Assembly (NCBI RefSeq): GCF_900163635.1
Contig: NZ_FUID01000023.1
Coordinates: 27,703-91,702, forward strand
Length of the DNA: 64,000 nucleotides
Reading direction: 5' to 3'
Origin: Leucobacter sp. 7(1)
GTDB lineage: Bacteria; Actinomycetota; Actinomycetes; Actinomycetales; Microbacteriaceae
The translations under genes and the position numbers were made by a program. Position 1 is the first letter of the stretch. The number at the start of each line of letters is the position of its first letter. Shown piece by piece: positions 1 to 8,669 of this stretch. The notes under the pieces were generated by a model. It ran no database searches and was not told the DNA's origin. It saw nothing but the letters and a program-made list of their open reading frames with translations.

Positions 1-1
1 G

Positions 2-526
2 GGGATCCTTGACGACGCTCAGGTCCGCGCGCTCACAGATCGAGAACAGCGCTGGGAGCCAACCGGTGCGGTCGAACTCGCCCCGCTCAGCCGCGAGGAG
101 CAGGAGATCGCCCGTTTGCTTGCGCTCGACGGTCGGACCACCATTGAGGAGCTCGCCCGCGCGACCGCGCTCTCGCCGGCGTCAGCGCGCCGCCGGCTCG
201 CGCACCTTCAGGCAAGCGGCCGAATATTCGACCGCGCGGTCATCGAGCCGGCCGCGCTCGGTTTCCCGGTCGAGGCGATCCTACGCATCCGAACCTTCCC
301 GGGACGCACCGAGTCCGTGGCGAAGCGACTGACCCAGGTCCCCGAGGTTCGCTACCTTGCGTTCACCACCGGGCGTCATCAGCTCTTCGTCGACATCGCG
401 TGTGTTGACCACGCCGCGCTCGCGGACTTCCTGATGCGCGCGGACTGGACCGAGGACGCCGTGGAAGTCGACACCTCGATCGTGCTGCAGGCGATGAAAC
501 GCAGCGGTCTCCGAATGGATGTGTAA
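2..526 (+). CDS. Lrp/AsnC-family transcriptional regulator, 5' end cut by window edge
   Basis: The frame is open from the first bases of the window to a TAA at 524-526, so only the last 174 residues are present. After a linker, a second winged-helix segment is visible (SREEQEIARLLALDGR, then TIEELARATALSPASARRRL as recognition helix region), followed by an AsnC/Lrp ligand-binding RAM-type domain (RIRTFPGR, VRYLAFTTGRHQLFVDIA). The residues upstream of this helix-turn-helix suggest a two-module Lrp protein in which an N-terminal HTH plus ligand domain lies outside the window. Lrp/AsnC proteins sense amino acids, and the adjacent convergent M20 hydrolase and Liv transporter would be natural targets, but that is inference. 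Confidence 0.8.
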   Translation, partial: GILDDAQVRALTDREQRWEPTGAVELAPLSREEQEIARLLALDGRTTIEELARATALSPASARRRLAHLQASGRIFDRAVIEPAALGFPVEAILRIRTFPGRTESVAKRLTQVPEVRYLAFTTGRHQLFVDIACVDHAALADFLMRADWTEDAVEVDTSIVLQAMKRSGLRMDV

Positions 527-549
527 CGAGCGCCTCGGCACCCAGTGCC

Positions 550-1758
550 TCACTTCCCCAGCGCGCTCCGCAACACACTCACCGCGGCGCGCACCCCCGT
601 ACCGAGCGTTGGTTCCATGACCGGCAGGAAAAACGGTGAGTGATTGACTGGCGGGTTCTCGGTTCCGGCCGGGTAGGCCCCAAACACCCAGTACACGTTG
701 GGGACGCCGGCCCCGGCTGCGAGCCAGCCAAAGTCCTCTGACCCCATCGCCGCGGGAAGTTCTGCCACTTGGCTCTCGCCGAGCTCTCCTCGCAATGCCG
801 TGCGTACACCCTCGGTGGCGGTGGGGTCATTGAACAGCAGGGGGAAGCGGTACATTTCTTCAATTTCGGGGGCCGGTGCGCCGCTGGCCGCGGCCTCGGC
901 GTCAAGAATCCGGGTAATCGCTGCCAGGACCTGGGCGCGGGTCTCGTCCGTGAGTGTGCGGATGTTCAGTGTGAACTCCGCCCGGTCCGGAATGATGTTC
1001 TCTTTGAGGCCAGCGTGAAACGTACCGCACGTCAGCACCGCAGGCTGCTGCGGCGCGAGCTCGCGCGACACAATCGTCTGCAGCCGCACCACCATGTGGG
1101 CCCCCAGCACGATGGGGTCGATGGCGTCCTGCGGCTGCGAGCCGTGGGATTGGCGTCCACGGACAGTCACCCGCAGTGAGTCCGCCATCGCCATCGCACT
1201 GCCCGAGGCGATCCCCACGGTTCCCGCGGGAATCTCGGAGACGACGTGCTGCCCAAAGACGATCTCCGGCACCGGGGCCCGATCCCACAGTCCATCGGCC
1301 ACCATCGCCGCGGCCCCCTCGGCGGTCTCCTCACCGGGCTGGAAGATCCACACAATCGTGCCGCGCCATTGGGCATGCTCGCGCTGCATGATCCGCGCCG
1401 CGGTGAGCGCTGCGGCCACGTGCGTGTCGTGGCCGCAGCCGTGCATCACAGGAACAGCAGTGCCGTCGGGCAGGGTTCCGGTCGCCACTGATCGGTAGTC
1501 CGCCGGGGTGTCTTCCTGAATGGGCAGACCATCAGTGTCCGCCCGGAATGCAACTACGGGACCGGCCCCATTGCGCAGGATCGCGACCACACCGGTGCCC
1601 CCGCAGCGGAAGTGCTCGATGCCCAGCTCTTCGAGCTTGCCCTCGATGAATGCTGCCGTCTGGTGCTCCTGCATCGAGAGCTCTGGATGCTCGTGGAGGT
1701 GCCGATAGCTTGCGTGCAGCTCGGCCTGTTCGGATTCCAGCATGGTCGTGGCAGACAC
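550..1758 (-). CDS. M20 family amidohydrolase (hippurate hydrolase / N-acyl amino acid amidohydrolase type)
   Basis: A 402-residue peptidase M20D-type metallohydrolase that should cleave an N-acyl or amide bond of an amino acid conjugate. Metal-ligand and catalytic motifs are present: MHGCGHDTHVAAAL, QPGEETAEGA, GQHV and the C-terminal MGSEDFGWLA. I take GTG at 1758 as start because AGGAG lies six bases before it; an in-frame ATG follows at 1743, and the longer frame to 1800 lacks a ribosome site. It is the last gene of the leftward train that begins with ridA and the branched-chain-type ABC transporter, so the imported compound is probably an acylated or gamma-glutamylated amino acid hydrolysed inside the cell. 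The exact substrate is unknown. Confidence 0.85.
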   Translation of the reverse strand: MSATTMLESEQAELHASYRHLHEHPELSMQEHQTAAFIEGKLEELGIEHFRCGGTGVVAILRNGAGPVVAFRADTDGLPIQEDTPADYRSVATGTLPDGTAVPVMHGCGHDTHVAAALTAARIMQREHAQWRGTIVWIFQPGEETAEGAAAMVADGLWDRAPVPEIVFGQHVVSEIPAGTVGIASGSAMAMADSLRVTVRGRQSHGSQPQDAIDPIVLGAHMVVRLQTIVSRELAPQQPAVLTCGTFHAGLKENIIPDRAEFTLNIRTLTDETRAQVLAAITRILDAEAAASGAPAPEIEEMYRFPLLFNDPTATEGVRTALRGELGESQVAELPAAMGSEDFGWLAAGAGVPNVYWVFGAYPAGTENPPVNHSPFFLPVMEPTLGTGVRAAVSVLRSALGK

Positions 1759-1914
1759 TGAACGCTCCTGGGGTGTCCGGACTGGCGGGATGCCCCGCAC
1801 CGCACGGCCGCGCCAGTCCGGCCGCGGGGCCGCGACCTCGCTGGCACGGAAACACTCGGTGAATCCAGCCTATCCGGGGCGCTGATCTACACGCCAGGCC
1901 CTGACCCCGCGACG

Positions 1915-2700
1915 CTACTTCTTTTTCCGACCCTGCACGGTCTTGAAGAGCATCTGACCCAGCACAAACGCGAGCAGCAGCGAGAACGCCACGTTGGACC
2001 AGAACGGCGGAATATGCGTAGCGATCACCGAGCCCAGCGGTGAGAGCACGCTCGCTGCGATCCCCAAAATTGCGGCAGACCGCAGGTCGACATTGCGGCG
2101 CCGCGCGTTGCCGATGGTGCCCGAAATCGAGCCGGGAATCAGCATGATGAGGGAGGTGCCCTTGGCGATCAGATCGCTCGCCCCGAAGAAGAACATCAGG
2201 ACGGGAACGACGACGACACCGCCACCCACGCCGAGTAGCCCCGAGAGCACGCCCGTGACGAGGCCGGTCACCACAAGCAGGGTGAGGATGAGTGCACTCT
2301 TCTCGATCTCCGCGTCACGCTGCGGGACAACAAACCACAGACTCACCACGACTACGGCAAGGAAGCCCATGAACAGCCAGCGCAGGAACCCGGTGGGCAC
2401 GCGCGAGAGCAGATAACTCCCGATCTGAGCACCCACGATGACGCCAAGCGCGAGCGCGATCGCCGCGACCCAGTCCACATTGCCCTGGATCGCGTAGCCG
2501 ATGCCGCCCACCACGGCGGCAGGCAGAATCGCCGCCACCGAGGTACCGGCGGCAAGCCGCTGCTGGAACCCGAGGAACATCACGAGCATGGGCACCAGTA
2601 CAACTCCGCCACCGATCCCGAACACCCCGGAGAGGAGGCCGGTCAGTGCACCGAGGAGGGCAAGAACGAAAATACTGGAGCGGGGAGGGGTCTGAGTCAT
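1915..2700 (-). CDS. TSUP family (TauE/SafE) membrane exporter
   Basis: A 261-residue integral membrane protein made of two repeated halves, each with the glycine-rich signature typical of TauE/SafE proteins (GVFGIGGGVVLVPML near residue 25 and GLLGVGGGVVVVPVL near residue 165). TSUP proteins move sulfite, sulfoacetate or other organic anions across the cytoplasmic membrane. It sits between the gamma-glutamyltransferase-like gene and the M20 hydrolase, 72 bases after the former, with a hairpin in that gap. It may export a by-product anion (for example the acyl moiety) of the pathway. The basic tail QGRKKK is cytoplasmic-looking. Confidence 0.85.
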   Translation of the reverse strand: MTQTPPRSSIFVLALLGALTGLLSGVFGIGGGVVLVPMLVMFLGFQQRLAAGTSVAAILPAAVVGGIGYAIQGNVDWVAAIALALGVIVGAQIGSYLLSRVPTGFLRWLFMGFLAVVVVSLWFVVPQRDAEIEKSALILTLLVVTGLVTGVLSGLLGVGGGVVVVPVLMFFFGASDLIAKGTSLIMLIPGSISGTIGNARRRNVDLRSAAILGIAASVLSPLGSVIATHIPPFWSNVAFSLLLAFVLGQMLFKTVQGRKKK

Positions 2701-2742
2701 GGAACGTCGATTCTGCGAGTGCGTGCGTGGAGCGAGACTGGG

Positions 2743-2772
2743 GCGAGGCGGGCGCCGTGCGGCCCGCCTCGC
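2743..2772 (-). terminator. Hairpin directly after the gamma-glutamyltransferase-like gene
   Basis: An 11-bp perfect stem (GCGAGGCGGGC at 2743-2753 with its complement at 2762-2772) and an 8-base loop abut the stop codon of the upstream gene on the minus strand. No T-run follows. It may attenuate or process transcription before the TSUP gene. Confidence 0.5.
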
Positions 2773-4317
2773 TCAGCTCGGGGCCTGCACGACCACGGCA
2801 GAACCGTCGGAACGGGGGTCGCTTGCGGCTTCGTACCCTGCGGGGGTCACCCGGATGAGATTCGAGTGGCCAAGATCTTCGGTGAGGGGCGGCACCACGG
2901 TGACCGGGAATCCGGCGGCCGCGATGGCCCGTTGTGTCTCTGGGGGAACGTCAGCCTCGGCCATGACAGTCGCGGGACCGTCCCCCGGCCACTCCTCGAC
3001 CATCCACCGGGGCGCGTGGGTCGCCTGCTGCGGTGTCGCACCGGCGAGCGAACGCAGGAGCAGCTGCGCGTGGATCTGTGGTTGAGCGGCCCCGCCCATG
3101 GTGGCGGGAACCCAAGCGATCTCGTCGTCGCGCAGGATCAGGACCGGCATCAGCGTGTGCCGGGGACGCTTGCCCGGCCCAAACGCATTCGGAGATACCG
3201 GATCAAGTGCGAAGGAGGTTCCCCGGTTCTGAAACAGGATCCCTGTCTCAGGCTCAAGGATGTGCGCACCGAAACTCCAGTACACGGAATTGATGAAGGA
3301 CACGGCCCAACCGTCATCACTGATCGCAGCGAAGCCCACCGTGTCGCCACTGGCCTTCGCGGCACCAGCGACGGGCCACTCGGGCGCGGGAAGCTTCACG
3401 AGTTCTTGTCCCGTTGCGCCGCCGTGCCGCGGGTCGGCAAGGTGGCTGGCGCGCAAAGAGTTTGCGTGGTGGAACGCGAGCGCGAGTTCGCCCGCGCCCG
3501 CGCCCAACGGATCCGTGATACCCGTAGCAACGGCTTCCAGTGCGCGAAGCAGCATGAACCCGGATGTATTCGGCGGACCGGTGACTACCCGATGCCCCTC
3601 GAACTCGCCCTCGAGCGGCTCGGCCCAGTATCCCTGGTAGTCGCGCGCGTCCTGCTTCGTGATCTGTGAGCCCAGGGCTTGCAGGCCAGCGATCCACAGG
3701 TCCGCAGTCTCGCCCTCATAGAACTCGGCAGACCCGCCCGCGGCGATCCTGCGGAGCGTACGGGCGAGCGCTGGCTGGACGAGCGGAGCACCCTCCGAGA
3801 TCGGTTCCCCTCCCGGGTAGAACACCTCACGAGCGCCCGGATCCTGCTCGAGCGATGCGCGGTCTTCGAGGAGCGCTGCGGCCACGGACTTCGAGTTCGG
3901 GAAGCCCTGTTCCGCGTGGCGGATCGCGTCGGTGAAATGCTCCGACCAGGGCCGCGTCGCCCCGAGTTCATGCAGCGAGTTCCAGCCGCAGATCCCACCC
4001 GGCACCGTCACCGTGTCGATTCCGCGAAGCGGGAGCGCCTCGCCGTGCTTTTCGCGGAGCGCGTCGAGCGTCTGCCCGGCAGGTGCGGCACCGGTGGCAT
4101 TGAGAAAGCGAATCTCACCATCGGGGCTCCGCACAAGGGCGACGAGATCACCGCCGAGCGCCACGTTGTTCGGATACACAACGCACAGCGTCGCCGCCGC
4201 AGCGAGCGCGGCGTCGATCGCGTTTCCGCCGGCACGCAGCGCCGCGGCACCGGCCTCCGTTGCGAGGTGATGCGACGTCGAAATCGCGCCCCCGGTCACC
4301 TTACTGATCACTACCAT
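2773..4317 (-). CDS. Gamma-glutamyltransferase-family N-terminal nucleophile hydrolase
   Basis: A 514-residue member of the gamma-glutamyltranspeptidase (GGT) family. The large-subunit start is recognisable (TSHHLATEAGAAALRAGGNA, then GGDLVAL), and the autoprocessing/nucleophile threonine appears conserved at about residue 325 in SGDTVGFAAIS, aligned to the TTHxS motif of classical GGT, although the following Thr-His are replaced by Val-Gly. The small-subunit oxyanion region reads PRHTLMPVLI. There is no signal peptide, so unlike secreted GGT it should act in the cytoplasm on substrate delivered by the upstream Liv-type ABC transporter. Its start overlaps the end of the GntR gene by 17 bases. 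Amidase or gamma-glutamyl hydrolase activity is likely; the substrate is not established. Confidence 0.85.
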   Translation of the reverse strand: MVVISKVTGGAISTSHHLATEAGAAALRAGGNAIDAALAAAATLCVVYPNNVALGGDLVALVRSPDGEIRFLNATGAAPAGQTLDALREKHGEALPLRGIDTVTVPGGICGWNSLHELGATRPWSEHFTDAIRHAEQGFPNSKSVAAALLEDRASLEQDPGAREVFYPGGEPISEGAPLVQPALARTLRRIAAGGSAEFYEGETADLWIAGLQALGSQITKQDARDYQGYWAEPLEGEFEGHRVVTGPPNTSGFMLLRALEAVATGITDPLGAGAGELALAFHHANSLRASHLADPRHGGATGQELVKLPAPEWPVAGAAKASGDTVGFAAISDDGWAVSFINSVYWSFGAHILEPETGILFQNRGTSFALDPVSPNAFGPGKRPRHTLMPVLILRDDEIAWVPATMGGAAQPQIHAQLLLRSLAGATPQQATHAPRWMVEEWPGDGPATVMAEADVPPETQRAIAAAGFPVTVVPPLTEDLGHSNLIRVTPAGYEAASDPRSDGSAVVVQAPS

Positions 4318-5056
4318 TCGCCTTTACCCTCACCATCGAGTTGCTGACTGATGCTCGCGCGATCTCGCGACTAATGTCGTACACGTGTGCGCGCGCTTCT
4401 TCTTCCGCAAGCGCCCCATCTCCGGCGGCAATCGCCTCGTAGATACGCCGGTGCGCGACGCTTGAGGCCTGCCGCCGAGCCTTAGTCTGGTAGCGGCTAG
4501 CCCTGCTCGGCGCGATCTGATTCGCGATCTGCTCGTTGATCAAGGACAGCAAGGGGTTGTGGGTGTACTGCGCAATCGCCTGGTGGAACGCGCGGTCCAA
4601 CTCGGCGTATCGCTCCTTAGTGACGTCGACTTCCATCGCCTTCACCAACTCTTCGAGTTGGATGACGTCCCGTGGCTGCGCCCGCGCAGCGGTGATTCGC
4701 GCGATGGGCGGTTCCACGATTGCGCGCAGTTCCATAATGTCGGTGAGTTCCGATCGCATTGACGAGAAGGCTTCAATGACGTCTTCCGACGCTCGTGATG
4801 TTTCACCCGGTGCCAAAATGATCGTGCCTCGACCCGGCCTACGGTCGATGAGCCCCCGGTTTTCGAGCTCGCGCAGCGCCTCACGAACCGATACACGAGA
4901 CACGCTCAGTAGCTGGGCGAGCTCTCGTTCCGCTGGAAGCTTCTCTCCCGGAGTCAACTCACCCTCGAGAATTAACCGTTCAAGATCGACCGAAAGACGG
5001 TCGGGCACGGAGAGTGTTTCTCCCCGGCTCATCGAACCCCAGTCCATAGTGTTCAC
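4301..5056 (-). CDS. GntR-family regulator, FadR/FCD subfamily
   Basis: A 251-residue regulator with an N-terminal winged helix (GEKLPAERELAQLLSVSRVS, VREALRELENRGLI, RRPGRGTII) followed by an alpha-helical FCD ligand-binding domain (ELRAIVEPPIARITAARA, DRAFHQAIA, SVAHRRIYEAIAAGD). The FCD domain usually binds a carboxylate metabolite through a metal held by conserved Asp/His residues. Translation begins at GTG 5056 or ATG 5047; neither has a strong ribosome site. The gene sits inside the leftward train between livF and the GGT-like gene. A TTGGTC-T-GACCAA palindrome at 10409-10421, upstream of the first gene, matches the TGGTxxxACCA operator form of FadR-type regulators and is its likely target. 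Confidence 0.9.
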   Translation of the reverse strand: MNTMDWGSMSRGETLSVPDRLSVDLERLILEGELTPGEKLPAERELAQLLSVSRVSVREALRELENRGLIDRRPGRGTIILAPGETSRASEDVIEAFSSMRSELTDIMELRAIVEPPIARITAARAQPRDVIQLEELVKAMEVDVTKERYAELDRAFHQAIAQYTHNPLLSLINEQIANQIAPSRASRYQTKARRQASSVAHRRIYEAIAAGDGALAEEEARAHVYDISREIARASVSNSMVRVKANGSDQ

Positions 5057-5112
5057 CCATTCTCAATCTGTTGCCTCGGCTCAACCCGCACCTGCACGCC
5101 TGGTTGACGCGG

Positions 5113-5832
5113 CTAACTTGCCGCTCCAGGACTTTTCCCGAAGTAGGCCTCGTGGAGACGCTCGTCGTCAAGCATCACACGTGCATCGCCACCGCCAGAG
5201 AGGGTCCCGGTTTCCATCAGGTACCCGCGGTGTGCAATTGATAGCGCCATCCTGGCGTTCTGTTCAATGAGCAGCACACTCGTTCCCGCGGCATTGATCT
5301 CACTAATGATCTCAAACATTTGAGCCACGATCTTCGGCGCGAGGCCCATTGAAGGCTCATCGAGCATCAGCAATCTAGGTTTCCTGATCAGCGCGCGTGA
5401 AAGCGCAAGCATCTGCTGTTCGCCGCCCGAAAGCGTTGCCGCCGTTTGATGCTTCCGTTCTTCCAACCTCGGAAACCGCGCGAAAGCATCTGAGATCTCC
5501 GACCCGAGGTCCGTAGTTGCACCCCAGTGCGCCACCTGCAGATTCTCAAGTACGCTCATCCGGCCAAAGATGTGCCGCCCTTCTGGGACCAGGGAGAGTC
5601 CCCGTTTCACCCGCTGCTCAGCGCGCAGATGTGCGACGGGAGATCCTGCAAGTTCGATATCGCCACGGTGCTTATTCAGTCCGGCAACGGCCCGGAGCAG
5701 ACTACTTTTCCCAGCCCCGTTTGCACCGACCACCACAACGAGCTCGCCTTCGTCCACGTGCAGGCTGGCGTCCAGCACCGCACGAACCACTCCGTAGCGC
5801 ACATTCAAGTCACGAACTTCAAGCATCTTCAT
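5113..5832 (-). CDS. livF: Branched-chain amino acid-type ABC transporter ATP-binding protein
   Basis: A 239-residue ATPase of the LivF class. Walker A is GANGAGKSS, the signature is LSGGEQQML and Walker B is LLMLDEPSMGLAP with the catalytic glutamate, followed by the switch histidine region replaced by IEQNARMAL, which is normal for LivF. It energises import of amino acids or related amides together with LivH and the LivM-LivG fusion. Its start overlaps the stop of the fusion gene by four bases (ATGA), which implies translational coupling. The transported compound may differ from leucine because the operon also carries amide hydrolases. Confidence 0.92.
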   Translation of the reverse strand: MKMLEVRDLNVRYGVVRAVLDASLHVDEGELVVVVGANGAGKSSLLRAVAGLNKHRGDIELAGSPVAHLRAEQRVKRGLSLVPEGRHIFGRMSVLENLQVAHWGATTDLGSEISDAFARFPRLEERKHQTAATLSGGEQQMLALSRALIRKPRLLMLDEPSMGLAPKIVAQMFEIISEINAAGTSVLLIEQNARMALSIAHRGYLMETGTLSGGGDARVMLDDERLHEAYFGKSPGAAS

Positions 5833-7688
5833 GCTGCATCACTCCCCAAATAAGCCTCGAGCACGGCTGGGTTCGTACGAATCTGCGCGGGCGTGCCATC
5901 CGCGATAATGACTCCGTGATCGAGCACCACGATCCGGTCGGAAACCCCCATGAGCAAGTCCATGTCGTGCTCGATCAAGATGACGTCGATTCCATGCTCC
6001 CGGATCCGGGCGATAAGCGTGGAAAGATCACGTGTTTCGCTTTCATTGAGTCCGGCCGCCGGTTCATCGAGCAGAAGCACCTTTGGTCGCGTCATCAGGG
6101 CACGGGCAATCTCCACTTTTCGCTGTTGATATGCGTCAAGTGATGATGCCCGCCGATCACGACACTCCCACGCGTCAACGAAAGCGAGCACCTCCTCGGC
6201 TTCTTCGACCGTAAAGCGCTCGCTGCGCCGCACAAAGGGGAACGGGGAGAGGAACTTCGGCACGAATCCGGCGAGCCGTGCGTGTCCACCAACCAGGAGG
6301 TTTTCGAGAACCGTCATGTCCCAAAAGAGCCTGACCGTCTGGAACGTCCGCGCAATCCCCCGCGTCGACACGGCGCTCGATTCCAACTTCTCGGTCCGTT
6401 CGCCGTACAACTCGACGGTGCCGGACGTAGCTCGAGTGACCCCTGATATCGCGTTCAACAGAGTGGATTTTCCGGCACCGTTCGGCCCCATGAGTCCTAG
6501 CACTTCTCCGTGCCGCAAATCAAACGTCACCGACTCCAGCGCGGTGAGACCGCCAAACACCTGCTTCATCTCGCGCACTTGCAGTACGGGAGTTCCCGAA
6601 GCGACTCCGGTGAGATCCGCTGCCTGGACCAGATCCCCCACGGGAGGAATGCTGCCACCGCGGGCGCGGGTCAGCTCCAAACGTTTGGACACGATCCCTC
6701 CTGGTCGCAGGATCATCAGAACCACAACAATCAGAGCGAGGAGCCCTGTGCGAAACTCTGGGTGCGCTTGGATGAGCGGAATGTCCTTTGCCACCGCCTG
6801 GAAGAAGATCCAGAGCACCGCCCCGGTAATCGGTCCCCACAGTGTCCCTGCTCCGCCAAGGATCACGAGGCTCAACACGATGAAGTTGTCCTCGAGTGTG
6901 AAGCTATCTGGGTTGACGAACTGATTCATGTGCGCGAAGAACACTCCGATCACCCCAGCTGTCGCGGCCCCAACCACGTAGGCCAGAAGCTTGTACCGTC
7001 GCGTTCGGATCCCGATCGAGGATGCGACAAGTTCGTCTTCTCGGATGGCAACCCAGGCACGACCAACCGGTGATGCGATGAGCGAGGCCAGCGCGACAAC
7101 CAAGATCACGACAACCGTCAAGATGATGTAGTAGGTCGTTGTGGGGGCGACCATCCCGCCGTCTACAAAGTTGAGGGGCGGAATATTGCGAATGCCCACC
7201 GCCCCACCAGTGAATTCGGTCCAGTTGATTGAGACGATTCGCACGATCTCCCCGAACGCAAGCGTCATGATCGCGAGATAGTCTCCGCGAGCACGCAGTG
7301 TGGGGTACCCAATAATGGAGCCCGCTATCCCGGCAAAGACGATAGCGGCGACGATGCTAATGGGCAGTACCCAGGCGAGAGCCGCGGGGTTTTCCGCAAG
7401 CATGGGCCCGAATGTACTGACCGTAAAGATTGCCGCCGTATAAGCCCCAACGATAAAGAAAGCGATGAAGCCGAGGTCGAGCAGCCCGGTAAGTCCGACG
7501 AGGATGTTCAATCCGGAAGCCAATGCAACATAGACCAGCGCGAGAGCAGCGACTCGGATCCATTTGTCCCCGGGGAGTACCAGAGGTGCCAGCAGGCCGA
7601 GGACCAAGAAGACCCCGGGCCAGAGCCAGCGGTGAAGCCCCAACTCTGGCTTGATGACCACAATTGGAGTGGTGTGTGTATTAGACAT
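5829..7688 (-). CDS. LivM-LivG fusion: ABC permease fused to ATP-binding domain
   Basis: A 619-residue polypeptide that joins two normally separate subunits. About residues 15-340 are a LivM-type permease with many hydrophobic segments and the typical YTAAIF, GYPTLRARGDYLAIMTLAFG and GGAGTLWGPITGA motifs. A linker near 340-360 leads to a LivG-type ATPase: Walker A GPNGAGKS at about 398-405, signature region DAYQQRKVEIARAL (a weak signature, usual for LivG), and Walker B LLLDEPAAGLN. The gene starts four bases after livH stops and overlaps livF by four bases. Such permease-ATPase fusions occur in actinobacterial Liv systems, and no frameshift is needed to explain it. Confidence 0.93.
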   Translation of the reverse strand: MSNTHTTPIVVIKPELGLHRWLWPGVFLVLGLLAPLVLPGDKWIRVAALALVYVALASGLNILVGLTGLLDLGFIAFFIVGAYTAAIFTVSTFGPMLAENPAALAWVLPISIVAAIVFAGIAGSIIGYPTLRARGDYLAIMTLAFGEIVRIVSINWTEFTGGAVGIRNIPPLNFVDGGMVAPTTTYYIILTVVVILVVALASLIASPVGRAWVAIREDELVASSIGIRTRRYKLLAYVVGAATAGVIGVFFAHMNQFVNPDSFTLEDNFIVLSLVILGGAGTLWGPITGAVLWIFFQAVAKDIPLIQAHPEFRTGLLALIVVVLMILRPGGIVSKRLELTRARGGSIPPVGDLVQAADLTGVASGTPVLQVREMKQVFGGLTALESVTFDLRHGEVLGLMGPNGAGKSTLLNAISGVTRATSGTVELYGERTEKLESSAVSTRGIARTFQTVRLFWDMTVLENLLVGGHARLAGFVPKFLSPFPFVRRSERFTVEEAEEVLAFVDAWECRDRRASSLDAYQQRKVEIARALMTRPKVLLLDEPAAGLNESETRDLSTLIARIREHGIDVILIEHDMDLLMGVSDRIVVLDHGVIIADGTPAQIRTNPAVLEAYLGSDAA

Positions 7689-7691
7689 GGT

Positions 7692-8600
7692 TTAGACCTT
7701 TTGTACCTCTCGTCGGCCGAGCAGGCCCTGCGGGCGAAGCCACAGGATGATCACGAGAATCCCGAACGCAATGACGTCTCGATAGGCGGACCCCTGTGGC
7801 ACGTATGCCGCAGCGAACTCCTCGCTGATTCCCAGCACCAGTCCCCCAACAAAGGCCCCGGGAATACTGCCGATTCCGCCCAGAACCGCAGCAACAAGTG
7901 CTTTGAGCCCGGGGAGAAAGCCCATCGTTGCGGCTGCAAAACCATAGCGTTGCGAGTAGAGCAACCCTGCGATGGCAGCCATTGCTGATCCCAGAACAAA
8001 TGTCGTTGAGATCACTCGATCAACGCCGATGCCCATGAGCCTCGCCGCGTCCTTGTCTTCGGCGGTCGCCCGAATCGCTCGACCAATTGGGGTGAATCGA
8101 ATCACTGCCCAAAACGCGAGAGTGACAAGCACAGCGACGGTCAACACCACCACGTCGATTCGCTGCACGCGAGCTCCCAGCACAATGAGCGGTTCACCAA
8201 GGTCCGGACGTTGCACCGGAACCTGAGCCGCACCGAACAGGAAGGTCGCGACAGCGCGCAGAAGCATAGACACGGCAATTGCGGTGATCAGCATCGAGAG
8301 AATCGGTGCATTTCGCAGTGGCCGATACGCGATTCGCTCGATCAACCATCCGATGAGTGAACCCACGACCACGCCGATCGCGATAGCGAGCCAGGCCGGG
8401 AGCGCGGTACTGTCAACGGCGTTGCCCGCGATCATTGTGTGTGTCTGCCCGGCAACGAGCGCTCCGAATGCGCCAAACATGAAGATCTCGCCGAAGGCAA
8501 AGTTCACCATTCCGAGTACGCCGTACACGACGCTGAATGCGACGGCGAGGAGGCCGTAGATCCCACCGACCGCGAGTCCATTGATGATTTCCTGCATCAC
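7692..8600 (-). CDS. livH: Branched-chain amino acid-type ABC transporter permease
   Basis: A 302-residue LivH-type inner-membrane permease with about eight hydrophobic segments. Recognisable family segments are GGIYGLLAVAFSVVYGVLGM at the N terminus, NFAFGEIFMFGA, and the cytoplasmic EAA-like loop RAIRATAEDKDAARLMGI, which contacts the ATPases. It pairs with the permease half of the downstream fusion to form the membrane channel. It is preceded by a 70-base gap from the binding-protein gene that holds a strong hairpin, so permease expression is probably lower than that of the binding protein. Confidence 0.93.
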   Translation of the reverse strand: MMQEIINGLAVGGIYGLLAVAFSVVYGVLGMVNFAFGEIFMFGAFGALVAGQTHTMIAGNAVDSTALPAWLAIAIGVVVGSLIGWLIERIAYRPLRNAPILSMLITAIAVSMLLRAVATFLFGAAQVPVQRPDLGEPLIVLGARVQRIDVVVLTVAVLVTLAFWAVIRFTPIGRAIRATAEDKDAARLMGIGVDRVISTTFVLGSAMAAIAGLLYSQRYGFAAATMGFLPGLKALVAAVLGGIGSIPGAFVGGLVLGISEEFAAAYVPQGSAYRDVIAFGILVIILWLRPQGLLGRREVQKV

Positions 8601-8632
8601 TTGTCTCCGTAGTGAGTAGTAAATGGGGAGTG

Positions 8633-8667
8633 CCCTAGCGGGTGCCCGGTTGGGTCACCCGCTAGGG
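8633..8667 (-). terminator. Intercistronic hairpin between binding-protein and permease genes
   Basis: A 12-bp perfect stem (CCCTAGCGGGTG at 8633-8644 pairing with 8656-8667) and an 11-base loop lie two bases after the binding-protein stop codon and before livH. Such hairpins commonly stabilise the upstream message or partly terminate transcription so that the binding protein is made in excess. Confidence 0.65.
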
Positions 8668-8669
8668 AA

